A program made the position numbers and the translations under genes. From positions 1 through 64,000 of the forward strand of contig JAUNPU010000016.1 in NCBI GenBank assembly GCA_030536555.1: a stretch of DNA of 64,000 nt, in the 5' to 3' direction. Source of the DNA: Eubacteriales bacterium. GTDB taxonomy: Bacteria > Bacillota > Clostridia > Lachnospirales > Lachnospiraceae. Of this stretch, positions 53,135 through 61,708 are shown piece after piece (position 1 is the stretch's first letter; every line of letters starts with the position of its first letter). A model generated the notes under the pieces. It searched no databases. It was given only the letters and a program-made list of their open reading frames with translations, and was not told where the DNA came from.

Positions 53135-54427
53135 TTACCACCATTTTGCCAGTGGTTGATTCCATTCAATCGTAAAGACGGAGGAGTCTTTGACTTCCTG
53201 GTAGGCTTTCTCTCGAAATGTTCGCTGGGTGGAATTGGAGGACCAGACGCGAAAGGCTTCCATATAGGAATCAAAGTAATCGTCCCAAGAGGTAAAGCCC
53301 TGCTGAATAAATGGTGCGATGGCAAGCTGCATATCAACCTGCTCCGCCTTTGTAATCCAGTTCATCTGCTCCATGCTTTCGCAGAGCAGCATTGCACGGC
53401 AGAGATCCCAGGCTTTTGCTGATTTACTGCTGTTGTTTTTGCCGGATTCCGTCAGGGACTGGATGACTGCAAGCCCCTGTTCCTTATTGCTGATGCCCCA
53501 GTCGCGCCGAAGGAGCTCAGCCAGCTCCGGCGGTTTTACATTCTGTATCTGGGCAGCCAGATCAGCGTAATGCTGGCTCTGGGTGTAGATGTAGTAGGTC
53601 CGCTTACACCACTTGTGAGCATTTGAGTTCAGCATCTTCTCCTCTGTACTTGCCATGGCTGTCTCGGTGCCGATTCCTTCCGAGTCAAACACGTACTTTT
53701 TGTCATTGTAGTAGATGGAAGTGTCCTGCCATGCGATACCGGCATGGGAGAAGTAGGAAAGCTTCCCGTCGATAAAGCGTGGACCACGGCACATAAGCCC
53801 GTTTTCGTCTACATAGTAGCGGTCATATCCGTCAATCAGCCACTCGCTGGTCACTTTCTCACCATTGCGCAGGTAGTACCAGTTGTCTCCATCTTTAACC
53901 CAGCCCTCAGTACCGCCGTTTTCCGCATTTTTCAGCCCGGAAGCCTTTTCCGAGGTGCCGTCGCTGTTGAAGGCATAGAGGATACCATCGCGCTCTGCGG
54001 TTCCGGAGGTCTGCATGTATCCTGTCACAGGATCCAGATAGTAATATTGCTGATTGATTCGAATCCAGTCGGTGCGCATGCTGCCGCCGTCAAAGTATCT
54101 CCATCTTCCGTCTTCAAACTGCTGCCAGCCACGGACACCCTTTCCGTCTTCCCCGAAGTAAGACCACGGGAACATTACGTCACCGGGAAAATAAATCCAT
54201 TGATTACGAACCCGTTCGCCACCAATCTTGAAATAGGTTGCGGAATCCTTGCCCATGCCATATTCCAGATCTCCGGATACCTGCTGACCCGGATTGCCGG
54301 GAGTGCCCAGATAAGCGACATCAAAGTGCGCTGTGCCGTAGGCAAAGACGGGAATCGCAAATGCCAGGGTAAACAGTACGGCCAGACTGGTTCTTAGAAA
54401 ATGTGCTGACTTAGTCGAATGCTTCAT
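53135..54427 (-). CDS. Secreted cell-wall-binding repeat protein with DUF1266-like domain
   Basis: A 430-residue protein with a Sec signal peptide (SLAVLFTLAFAIPVFAYG). Residues about 90-260 are choline/cell-wall-binding repeats (GWQQFEDGRWRYFDGGSM; GWVKDGDNWYYLRNGE; DGYDRYYVDENGLM). Residues about 290-420 match DUF1266: LLRRDWGISNKEQGLAVIQS, AWDLCRAMLL, SWDDYFDSYMEAFRVW. The repeats attach it to the envelope; the DUF1266 function is unknown. GGAAGGAGA precedes the start. No terminator is seen between it and the convergent pseudogene. Confidence 0.8.
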   Translation of the reverse strand: MKHSTKSAHFLRTSLAVLFTLAFAIPVFAYGTAHFDVAYLGTPGNPGQQVSGDLEYGMGKDSATYFKIGGERVRNQWIYFPGDVMFPWSYFGEDGKGVRGWQQFEDGRWRYFDGGSMRTDWIRINQQYYYLDPVTGYMQTSGTAERDGILYAFNSDGTSEKASGLKNAENGGTEGWVKDGDNWYYLRNGEKVTSEWLIDGYDRYYVDENGLMCRGPRFIDGKLSYFSHAGIAWQDTSIYYNDKKYVFDSEGIGTETAMASTEEKMLNSNAHKWCKRTYYIYTQSQHYADLAAQIQNVKPPELAELLRRDWGISNKEQGLAVIQSLTESGKNNSSKSAKAWDLCRAMLLCESMEQMNWITKAEQVDMQLAIAPFIQQGFTSWDDYFDSYMEAFRVWSSNSTQRTFREKAYQEVKDSSVFTIEWNQPLAKWW

Positions 54428-54507
54428 AAAATCTCTCCTTCCCGATGTTGATATATCATAACTTTATCATGATTGCAGGAGGAATTAAAGTATTTGTTGA
54501 TTTTTGT

Positions 54508-54536
54508 TTGTGAAGGCAATCTGTCTATGATATAAT
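54508..54536 (+). promoter_or_regulatory. Promoter of the small toxin gene
   Basis: TTGTGA (54508-54513), exact 17-bp spacer, extended -10 TG-A-TATAAT (TATAAT 54531-54536). Confidence 0.75.
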
Positions 54537-54608
54537 TAATCCATGGAGCAATCGCGTCACTGCAAGGGCGTTGGCCTTCCATCCTACAAAAGATGGGAGG
54601 TGGTGCTG

Positions 54609-54692
54609 ATGGATTTTGATTTCAAAGACCTTATGGCATTTGGAATGTTTATTCTGGCACTGCTTACTTTTATTAATAGTAATCGTAAGTAG
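54609..54692 (+). CDS. Holin-like type I toxin peptide
   Basis: A 27-residue peptide, MDFDFKDLMAFGMFILALLT followed by FINSNRK: short polar start, one membrane helix, basic tail. This is the pattern of the putative holin-like toxins of Firmicutes type I toxin-antitoxin loci. GGGAGG (54595-54600) is 8 bp upstream and a consensus promoter precedes it. A divergent-in-sense, convergent RNA gene lies downstream (54724-54829). The 5' leader segment GGGCGTTGGCC (54567-54577) can pair with GGCCAACCCC near 54787-54796, a long-range interaction seen in such mRNAs. Confidence 0.75.
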   Translation: MDFDFKDLMAFGMFILALLTFINSNRK

Positions 54693-54723
54693 CGTTTTTC
54701 TTTAAAATCCCGGAGACGGGTAT

Positions 54724-54818
54724 AGAAAAACCACCCTTGTAAACTTGGCAGTCAAAGAGGGTGGTGATTCTATCACTTTTATTGAGGCCAACCCCTTGTG
54801 GGCGGTTGTTCCTTTATA
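54724..54818 (-). ncRNA. Candidate antitoxin RNA
   Basis: A minus-strand extended -10 TG-T-TATAAT (TATAAT at 54829-54824) with TTTACT at 54851-54846 predicts a start near 54817. A terminator hairpin (ACCACCCT ... AGGGTGGT, then TTTTT, 54765-54726) would end an RNA of about 90 bases that overlaps the 3' part of the toxin transcript. Its ACCACC segment is also complementary to the toxin Shine-Dalgarno GGTGGT. Prediction only. Confidence 0.6.
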
Positions 54819-54936
54819 TTTTCATTATAACATACAAATTTGGAAAGTAAATAGAAAATGCGCTTTTCAGAGACATTTACTTTACAACCTCTCCCCAACC
54901 TGCTAAAATAAGAAAACCAGAAGAATAATCATCACG

Positions 54937-54981
54937 AGCGTTAGTTTTCACCCCCCCAGGGGAAGAAAATTAACGCTTTTG
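54937..54981 (+). terminator. Hairpin upstream of pth
   Basis: AGCGTTAGTTTTC (54937-54949) pairs with GAAAATTAACGCT (54965-54977) with one mismatch, then TTTT. The loop contains seven C and four G that can pair. A second small hairpin GCGCC/GGCGC is at 54998-55010. Together they form the pth leader; either attenuation or termination of the upstream transcript is possible. Confidence 0.6.
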
Positions 54982-55053
54982 GTGCGTTGATGGAAAGGCG
55001 CCACTGGCGCGGGAAAAACCGTTTGATTTTTAGAAAGTAGAGGAAATAAACAT

Positions 55054-55632
55054 ATGTATCTGATAGCAGGACTCGGAAATCCCACAAGGGAATATGATAA
55101 AACAAGGCATAATGCAGGTTTTTGCGTGATCGATGTGCTGGCGGACAAGTACCGCATTGATGTGAGTGAGAAGAAGCACAAGGGACTGTGCGGCAAAGGT
55201 GTGATCGAGGGGCAGAAGGTGATTCTGGTGAAGCCGCAGACCTATATGAATTTAAGCGGCGAATGCCTTCGGGAAGTGGCTGATTACTATAAGATTGACC
55301 CGGAAGACATCATTGTGATCTATGACGATATCAGTCTGGACCCGGGGCAGCTGCGCATCCGGCTGAAGGGAAGCGCAGGCGGGCATAATGGAATCAAGAA
55401 TATCATCGCCCAGCTTGGCACCCAGGAGTTCCCGCGGGTGAAGGTGGGCGTGGGGGCGAAGCCGCCGCGGATGGATCTGGCGGACTATGTGCTGAGCCGG
55501 TTCTCTGCGGAGGATCAGAAAATTATGGATGAGGCATACCGGGAAGCGGCTGACGCGGTGGGCGTGATGATGACCGATGGCGCGGAGCGTGCCATGAACC
55601 ATTACAACGCAAAGAAGAAGACGGAAGAATAG
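55054..55632 (+). CDS. pth: Peptidyl-tRNA hydrolase
   Basis: A 192-residue Pth with LIAGLGNPTREYDKTRHNAGF (catalytic His and Asn), KPQTYMNLSG and GSAGGHNGIKNI. It frees tRNA from dropped-off peptides. Orthologue of Bacillus spoVC; the pth-mfd order is conserved. Confidence 0.97.
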   Translation: MYLIAGLGNPTREYDKTRHNAGFCVIDVLADKYRIDVSEKKHKGLCGKGVIEGQKVILVKPQTYMNLSGECLREVADYYKIDPEDIIVIYDDISLDPGQLRIRLKGSAGGHNGIKNIIAQLGTQEFPRVKVGVGAKPPRMDLADYVLSRFSAEDQKIMDEAYREAADAVGVMMTDGAERAMNHYNAKKKTEE

Positions 55633-55705
55633 AGCGCAGGAAGAATCGTGTGCCGGATGTCAGGCTGACGCAGGCACGGGCGATATGGAGGTGACGGAGC
55701 AGACC

Positions 55706-58700
55706 ATGAGCAGAGTATTTGCAAATCCTTTGACGGAACTGATTGAATATGTAGACTTAAATGAGGACTTAAAGCGCGGCAAGGGTCCGGTCCAGGTCAG
55801 CGGCACCCTGGATTCCCAGAAGGTTCACCTGATGCAGGAGGTACAGGACGGGGTGCCGTGGAAGCTGGTGGTGACCTATGACGATTCCCGGGCGAAGGAA
55901 ATCTATGACGATTTCGGCTGCTTCCGCTCCGATGTCTGGCTGTATCCGGCAAAGGACCTTCTGTTTTACAGTGCGGATATTCACGGCAATCTGATGACCA
56001 GGCAGCGTCTGCAGGTGCTGCGGCATCTGATGGAGGATGAGTCTGGCGTGGTGGTGACCACTCTGGACGGGCTGATGGACCATCTGCTGCCCCTGGTGCA
56101 GATGCGCAGCCGGATCCTGCATGTGGAAGTGGGGCAGGAGCTGGACTTAAATGAATGGAAGGAGCAGCTGACGGAGCTGGGCTATGAGCGTCTGCCCCAG
56201 GTGGACGGCATGGGACAGTTCTCCGTGCGCGGCGGAATTCTGGATATTTTCCCGCTGACGGAGGAGCAGCCGATCCGGATTGAACTGTGGGATACGGAGG
56301 TGGACTCCATCCGCAGCTTTGATCTGGAAAGCCAGCGTTCCATCGAGCAGCTGGACGAGATCGACATTTATCCGGCTACAGAGATCGTGCTGTCGAAGAA
56401 GCAGCTGGTGGATGGCGTGAAGAAGCTGCGCAAGGAGGCGGCAAACTGTGAAAAGACCTTCCGGGATCAGATGAAGACGGAGGAAGGACACCGGATTGCC
56501 AGCATCATCAAGGAGCTGACGGAGGGCATCGAGGAGGGCTGGAAGCAGACCGGGCTGGATGCGTATCTGTCCTACTTCAGCGGCGAGACTGTGTCATTTC
56601 TGGATTACTTTGCGCCGGAGAGCAGTATGATCCTTCTGGATGAGCCGGCACGGCTGAAGGAGAAGGGCGAGGCGGTGGAGCTGGAATTCCGGGAGAGCAT
56701 GATGCACCGGCTGGAGAAGGGGTATCTGCTGCCGGGGCAGACCGGACTTTTATATTCTGCGAAGGAGGTTCTGGCGCGGGCGCAGCGGAATAACACCCTG
56801 TATCTGACCGGGCTGGAGCAGAAGCTGACCGGCTTGACCGTGGAGAAGAAGTACAGCATCAATGCGAAAAATGTCAATTCCTACCAGAGCAGCTTTGAGA
56901 TTCTGATCAAGGACCTGCAGCGGTGGAAGCGGGAGAAGTACCGGGTGATTCTGCTGTCCGGTTCCAGAACCCGTGCCAGCCGTCTGGCGGGAGATTTAAG
57001 AGAATATGAGCTTTCTGCCTTCTGCCCGGACAGTGAGGAGCGGCAGGTGCAGCCGGGGGAGATTCTGGTCACCTACGGCAAGCTCCATCGCGGCTTCGAG
57101 TACCCCCAGATCAAGTTCGTGGTCATCACGGAAAGTGATATGTTCGGCGCGGAGAAAAAGAAGCGGAAGCGCCGTAAGACCACCTACGAGGGAACGAAGA
57201 TTCAGAGCTTTTCCGAGCTGTCCGTGGGGGATTATGTGGTGCATGAGGATCACGGCCTTGGCATCTACCGGGGAATCGAGAAGATTGAGCGGGATAAGGT
57301 GGTCAAGGATTACTTAAAGATTGAGTATGCGGACGGCGGCAATCTCTATCTGCCGGCGACACGGCTGGACGGCATCCAAAAGTATGCCGGTTCGGATGCA
57401 AAGGTGACGAAGCTCAACAAGCTGGGAGGCGAGCAGTGGAACCGGACCAAGGCGAAGGTCAAGAGCGCGGTCAAGGACATTGCCCGGGATTTAGTGGAGC
57501 TTTACGCGGCCAGACAGGAGACCAACGGCTTCCAGTACGGACCGGATACGGTGTGGCAGAGGGAATTTGAGGAGCTGTTCCCCTACGATGAGACCGACGA
57601 TCAGTTAGATGCCATCGAGGCGACCAAGCGGGATATGGAGAGCCGGAAGATCATGGACCGGCTGATCTGCGGGGACGTGGGCTACGGCAAGACGGAGATT
57701 GCGCTGCGGGCGGCATTTAAGGCAATCCAGGAGGGCAAGCAGGTGGTGTATCTGGTGCCGACCACGATTCTGGCGCAGCAGCATTACAATACCTTTGTGC
57801 AGCGAATGAAGGATTTTCCGGTGAGGGTGGACCTGATGTCCCGGTTCCGCACACCGACGGAGATCAAAAAGACCATCGAGGACCTGAAAAAAGGACTGGT
57901 GGATGTGGTCATCGGCACCCACCGGGTGCTGTCCAAGGACGTGAAGTTCAAGGATCTGGGTATGCTGATCATCGACGAGGAGCAGCGATTCGGCGTTGCT
58001 CACAAGGAGAAGATCAAGAAGCTGAAGGAAAATGTGGACGTGCTGACGCTGACGGCGACCCCGATTCCCCGTACGCTTCACATGAGTCTGGTGGGCATTC
58101 GGGATATGAGCGTGCTGGAAGAGCCACCGGTGGACCGGATTCCGATTCAGACCTATGTCATGGAGTTCAATGACGAGATGGTCCGCGAGGCGATCAACCG
58201 GGAAATGGCGCGGGGCGGACAGGTGTACTATGTATACAATCGAGTCAAGGACATCGAGGAGGTGGCTTCCCACGTACAGGAGCTGTGTCCCGATGCGACG
58301 GTGGTATTTGCCCACGGACAGATGCGGGAGCATCAGCTGGAGAAGATCATGTTCGACTTTATCAGCGGGGAGATCGATGTGCTGGTGTCCACCACCATCA
58401 TCGAGACCGGGCTGGACATCGCCAATGCCAATACCATGATCATTCACGACGCGGACCGGATGGGTCTGTCTCAGCTCTATCAGCTGCGGGGCCGCGTGGG
58501 CCGCTCCAACCGGACCTCTTATGCATTTCTCATGTATAAGCGGGATAAGCTTCTGAAGGAAGAGGCGGAGAAGCGCCTGCAGGCGATCCGGGAATTTACG
58601 GAGCTGGGCTCCGGCATCAAGATTGCCATGCGTGACCTGGAGATCCGCGGCGCCGGCAATGTGCTGGGCGCAGAGCAGCACGGGCACATGGAGGCGGTGG

Positions 58701-59242
58701 GCTACGACCTCTACTGCAAGCTCTTGAATCAGGCGGTCCAGGCGCTGCGGGGCCAGCGGACCGAGGAGGAGGACTTCGAGAGCGTGGTGGAGTGCGATAT
58801 CGATGCCTACATTCCTGCGACTTATATTAAAAATGAATATCAGAAGCTGGATATCTACAAGCGTATTTCTTCTATTGAAAATGACGAAGAGTACATGGAT
58901 ATGCAGGATGAGCTTCTTGACCGGTTTGGCGATATACCGAAAGCGGTGGAGAACCTGCTGACGGTGGCTGCCCTGAAGGCGCTGGCACACCGGGCTTATG
59001 TGACGGAGGTGAAGGTGAACCGTCAGGAGGTGCGGCTGACCATGTACCAGAAGGCGAAGCTGGACACCGCCGGGATTCCGGGACTGGTTGAGAGGTATAA
59101 GGGAGCGCTGAAGTTCCAGATGACGGATACGCCGTATTTTCTGTATGCGGACCGGAGAAATAAGAACAAGGACTGCGGTGCGATGATGGATATGGCGAAG
59201 GAGCTACTGGACGGGCTGGCGGCACTGCGTGGCGATGCTTGA
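55706..59242 (+). CDS. mfd: Transcription-repair coupling factor
   Basis: A protein of about 1178 residues: UvrB-homology modules, RNA polymerase-interaction domain (SVGDYVVHEDHGLGIYRG), RecG-like helicase motor with Walker A GDVGYGKTE and DEEQRFG (DEEQ box), and C-terminal TRCF domain. It removes stalled polymerase and recruits UvrA. I prefer ATG 55706, because GGAGGTGA (55687-55694) precedes it and would otherwise be coding; ATG 55685 is the alternative. The 52-bp gap after pth contains a GCAGGAAGAATC (55635) also found near both hairpin elements. Confidence 0.97.
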   Translation: MSRVFANPLTELIEYVDLNEDLKRGKGPVQVSGTLDSQKVHLMQEVQDGVPWKLVVTYDDSRAKEIYDDFGCFRSDVWLYPAKDLLFYSADIHGNLMTRQRLQVLRHLMEDESGVVVTTLDGLMDHLLPLVQMRSRILHVEVGQELDLNEWKEQLTELGYERLPQVDGMGQFSVRGGILDIFPLTEEQPIRIELWDTEVDSIRSFDLESQRSIEQLDEIDIYPATEIVLSKKQLVDGVKKLRKEAANCEKTFRDQMKTEEGHRIASIIKELTEGIEEGWKQTGLDAYLSYFSGETVSFLDYFAPESSMILLDEPARLKEKGEAVELEFRESMMHRLEKGYLLPGQTGLLYSAKEVLARAQRNNTLYLTGLEQKLTGLTVEKKYSINAKNVNSYQSSFEILIKDLQRWKREKYRVILLSGSRTRASRLAGDLREYELSAFCPDSEERQVQPGEILVTYGKLHRGFEYPQIKFVVITESDMFGAEKKKRKRRKTTYEGTKIQSFSELSVGDYVVHEDHGLGIYRGIEKIERDKVVKDYLKIEYADGGNLYLPATRLDGIQKYAGSDAKVTKLNKLGGEQWNRTKAKVKSAVKDIARDLVELYAARQETNGFQYGPDTVWQREFEELFPYDETDDQLDAIEATKRDMESRKIMDRLICGDVGYGKTEIALRAAFKAIQEGKQVVYLVPTTILAQQHYNTFVQRMKDFPVRVDLMSRFRTPTEIKKTIEDLKKGLVDVVIGTHRVLSKDVKFKDLGMLIIDEEQRFGVAHKEKIKKLKENVDVLTLTATPIPRTLHMSLVGIRDMSVLEEPPVDRIPIQTYVMEFNDEMVREAINREMARGGQVYYVYNRVKDIEEVASHVQELCPDATVVFAHGQMREHQLEKIMFDFISGEIDVLVSTTIIETGLDIANANTMIIHDADRMGLSQLYQLRGRVGRSNRTSYAFLMYKRDKLLKEEAEKRLQAIREFTELGSGIKIAMRDLEIRGAGNVLGAEQHGHMEAVGYDLYCKLLNQAVQALRGQRTEEEDFESVVECDIDAYIPATYIKNEYQKLDIYKRISSIENDEEYMDMQDELLDRFGDIPKAVENLLTVAALKALAHRAYVTEVKVNRQEVRLTMYQKAKLDTAGIPGLVERYKGALKFQMTDTPYFLYADRRNKNKDCGAMMDMAKELLDGLAALRGDA

Positions 59243-59289
59243 TTTTCATACCTGAATAAGCTATAATGAAAAAAATAAATGACATAACA
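59239..59289 (+). promoter_or_regulatory. gntR promoter with candidate operator
   Basis: TTGATT (59239-59244), 17-bp spacer, TATAAT (59262-59267), overlapping the mfd stop. TGACATAACA (59280-59289) just downstream resembles TGTCATAACA at 60208 before the GH1 gene, a plausible shared operator. Confidence 0.65.
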
Positions 59290-59308
59290 AATTCAGGAGA
59301 AGACTTTA

Positions 59309-60028
59309 ATGTATAAATATGAAATTATAGCAGAAGACATTCAGAACAAGATTCAGGCAGGTGTTTACCGCGCAGATGAGAAGCTTCCGCAGGAGATGGA
59401 GCTGTGCCGGCAATATGACGCCAGTCGGATTACAATCCGGGAGGCAATGGAACTTTTGGTAAATCGTGGATTGATTACGAAGCGGCGTGGGGCAGGCACT
59501 TTCGTGAAAGCGATTTCTGGCGGAACTGCAGATACGGAAGGCTTTACCCGGTCACAGCAGTTTGGAGGCTTCAGCAGAGATCAGGAGGGAAGAAACGTGA
59601 CTTCAGATGTTCATGCCTTTGAACTGGTGAAGGCGTCTGCTGATATAGCGGAGAAATTGCAGATTGCGGAAGGCGTATTTATCTGCTACATTTGCAGAAC
59701 TCGTCTGGTGGACAGAATGCCGTATGTGGTAGAGTATACTTATATGCCTACAGATTTTATCACGGGGATGACGGAGGATGTGGTAAAAAGCTCAATTTAT
59801 ACCTATCTGGAGCAGGAATTGAAGCTGAAAATCAAGAGTGCACATCGAATTGTACGGGCAGATATGCCGACTGAAGAGGAACGTGACTGGCTGGCAATCG
59901 GTGAGAAACAGATTCCTGTTCTGGAGGTGGAGCAGGTAGCGTATCTGGACGATGGAAGGATATTTGAGTATTCCAAATCCCGTCATCGGGCAGACTGCTT
60001 TGAACTGCGAAGCGTGAGCGTTCGGTAA
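59309..60028 (+). CDS. GntR/HutC-family regulator (UTRA domain)
   Basis: A 239-residue repressor with an N-terminal GntR winged helix (LPQEMELCRQYDASRITIREAM) and a C-terminal UTRA ligand domain. In this position such proteins repress beta-glucoside PTS operons and respond to a phosphosugar. AGGAGA precedes the ATG. Confidence 0.92.
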   Translation: MYKYEIIAEDIQNKIQAGVYRADEKLPQEMELCRQYDASRITIREAMELLVNRGLITKRRGAGTFVKAISGGTADTEGFTRSQQFGGFSRDQEGRNVTSDVHAFELVKASADIAEKLQIAEGVFICYICRTRLVDRMPYVVEYTYMPTDFITGMTEDVVKSSIYTYLEQELKLKIKSAHRIVRADMPTEEERDWLAIGEKQIPVLEVEQVAYLDDGRIFEYSKSRHRADCFELRSVSVR

Positions 60029-60059
60029 TCATGCATAAAAACTGAATATATCTTTTGTG

Positions 60060-60105
60060 AAAAGTGTCGGTACACATGGAAACATGGACCGGCACTTTTG
60101 CTGTT
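60060..60105 (+). terminator. gntR terminator
   Basis: AAAAGTG-CGGT ... CATG pairs around a GAAA tetraloop (60079-60082) with CATG ... CCGGCACTTTT (60083-60099). The T-run is short. Confidence 0.75.
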
Positions 60106-60172
60106 TTAATCAGGGAAAGCCGGTGCTTGCCGGTATGAATAAAAAATTCCTGCAAAAAAGTGAAAAAAGTGC

Positions 60173-60217
60173 TTGCTTTTTTGAAAAAGTATACTATAAT
60201 AAAAATATGTCATAACA
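60173..60217 (+). promoter_or_regulatory. Promoter and operator of the beta-glucoside operon
   Basis: TTGCTT (60173-60178), 16-bp spacer, TATAAT (60195-60200). The short dyad TGT-CATA-ACA (60208-60217) lies at the predicted start and matches the site before gntR. Confidence 0.6.
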
Positions 60218-60258
60218 ACTTATAAATAAAACATAACATAAAGAAAAAGGAGAAAAGT

Positions 60259-61665
60259 ATGGTGTTGCAAGTTCCAAAAAACTTTTTTATAGGCGCAGCA
60301 ATGTCTGGTCCACAGACCGAGGGAGCCTATAAGACAGGAGGACGGCTGGAGAGTATCTGGGATACCTGGTCGGATGAGTCCATTTCAGATTTCTACAACA
60401 AGGTGGGGAGCTATGTGGGCAACAATTTTTATGAGAAATATGAGGACGATATCAAACTGATGAAAAGCCTTCATCTGGATTCATTCCGGACCTCGATTCA
60501 GTGGAGCCGGTTGATGGATGAGCACGAGCAGTTGAACGAAAAGGGCGCGGCATTTTACCACAGGGTATGTGCCTGTGCAAAGGAAAATCAGATTGAGCTG
60601 TTCATGAATCTGTATCATTTTGATATGCCTGCCTACCTGTTTCAAAAGGGTGGATGGGAGAACCGGGAGGTGGTTGAGGCGTATGTCAACTATGCGCGGA
60701 CTGCATTCCGTGAGTTTGGCAGGGAGATTCGCTGCTGGTTTACCTTTAACGAGCCGATTGTAGAGCCGGATCAGCGTTATCGCAATGGGGTATGGTATCC
60801 GTTCCTGAAGGATGCAAAACGCGGTATGCTGGTGCAGTACAACATTTCTCTGGCGCATGCGCTGGCTGTTCGTGAATTCAGAAAGGCGAAAGCAGAAGGG
60901 CTGATGCGTCCCGATGCACAGATAGGACTGATTAACTGCTTTGCACCACCGTATACTCCGGAGAATCCTACACCAGAGGATTTGGAAGCACTTCGCATGG
61001 AGGATGGAATCAACAACCGATGGTGGCTGGATCTGGTGACGGAAGGCAGGCTGCCGGAAGATGTGCTTGAGACGCTCGAAAACTGCGGTCTGATGCCGGA
61101 GATGAGACCGGGCGATGTGGAAATCTTAAAAGAGGGTAAGGTAGACTGGCTGGGCTTTAATTACTATCATCCGTCCAGAATCCAGGCACCGAAAGAGAAG
61201 CTGGACGAGAATGGTTATCCGAAGTTCTCTGATCCGTATGTATGGCCGGAGGCAAAGATGAATATTTACCGCGGCTGGGAAATCTATCCGAAAGGAATCT
61301 ATGATTTCGGCATGAAAATGAAGCAGGAATACCCGAATCTGAAGTTCTTCGTGTCAGAGAATGGCATGGGAGTGGAGCATGAGGAGCGTTTCAAAAATGA
61401 AGCCGGAGAGATTCAGGATGATTATCGGATTGAGTTCGTAACGGAGCATCTGGAGTGGATATTTAAATCCATCAAAGATGGAGCACAGTGCATGGGGTAT
61501 CATTACTGGGGGTTGATTGATAACTGGTCCTGGAACAATGCATTTAAGAACCGTTACGGCATGGTCGAAGTGGATATGATGGGCAATTATGCCCGAAGAT
61601 GCAAGAAGTCTGCCGCATGGCTGAAGGCGCTGATCGAGGAGCGCGATGCTGCAGACAGGAAATAG
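60259..61665 (+). CDS. GH1 6-phospho-beta-glucosidase
   Basis: A 468-residue family 1 glycosidase: acid/base Glu in WFTFNEPI and nucleophile Glu in FFVSENGMG. Together with the PTS genes it hydrolyses phosphorylated beta-glucosides in the cytoplasm. AAGGAG precedes ATG 60259. The S-x-K/Y phosphate-binding region was not checked residue by residue; the PTS context supports the 6-phospho specificity. Confidence 0.92.
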   Translation: MVLQVPKNFFIGAAMSGPQTEGAYKTGGRLESIWDTWSDESISDFYNKVGSYVGNNFYEKYEDDIKLMKSLHLDSFRTSIQWSRLMDEHEQLNEKGAAFYHRVCACAKENQIELFMNLYHFDMPAYLFQKGGWENREVVEAYVNYARTAFREFGREIRCWFTFNEPIVEPDQRYRNGVWYPFLKDAKRGMLVQYNISLAHALAVREFRKAKAEGLMRPDAQIGLINCFAPPYTPENPTPEDLEALRMEDGINNRWWLDLVTEGRLPEDVLETLENCGLMPEMRPGDVEILKEGKVDWLGFNYYHPSRIQAPKEKLDENGYPKFSDPYVWPEAKMNIYRGWEIYPKGIYDFGMKMKQEYPNLKFFVSENGMGVEHEERFKNEAGEIQDDYRIEFVTEHLEWIFKSIKDGAQCMGYHYWGLIDNWSWNNAFKNRYGMVEVDMMGNYARRCKKSAAWLKALIEERDAADRK

Positions 61666-61708
61666 AAACAGACAAATGGAAAGAAGATAAACGATAAGGA
61701 GAATGAGT

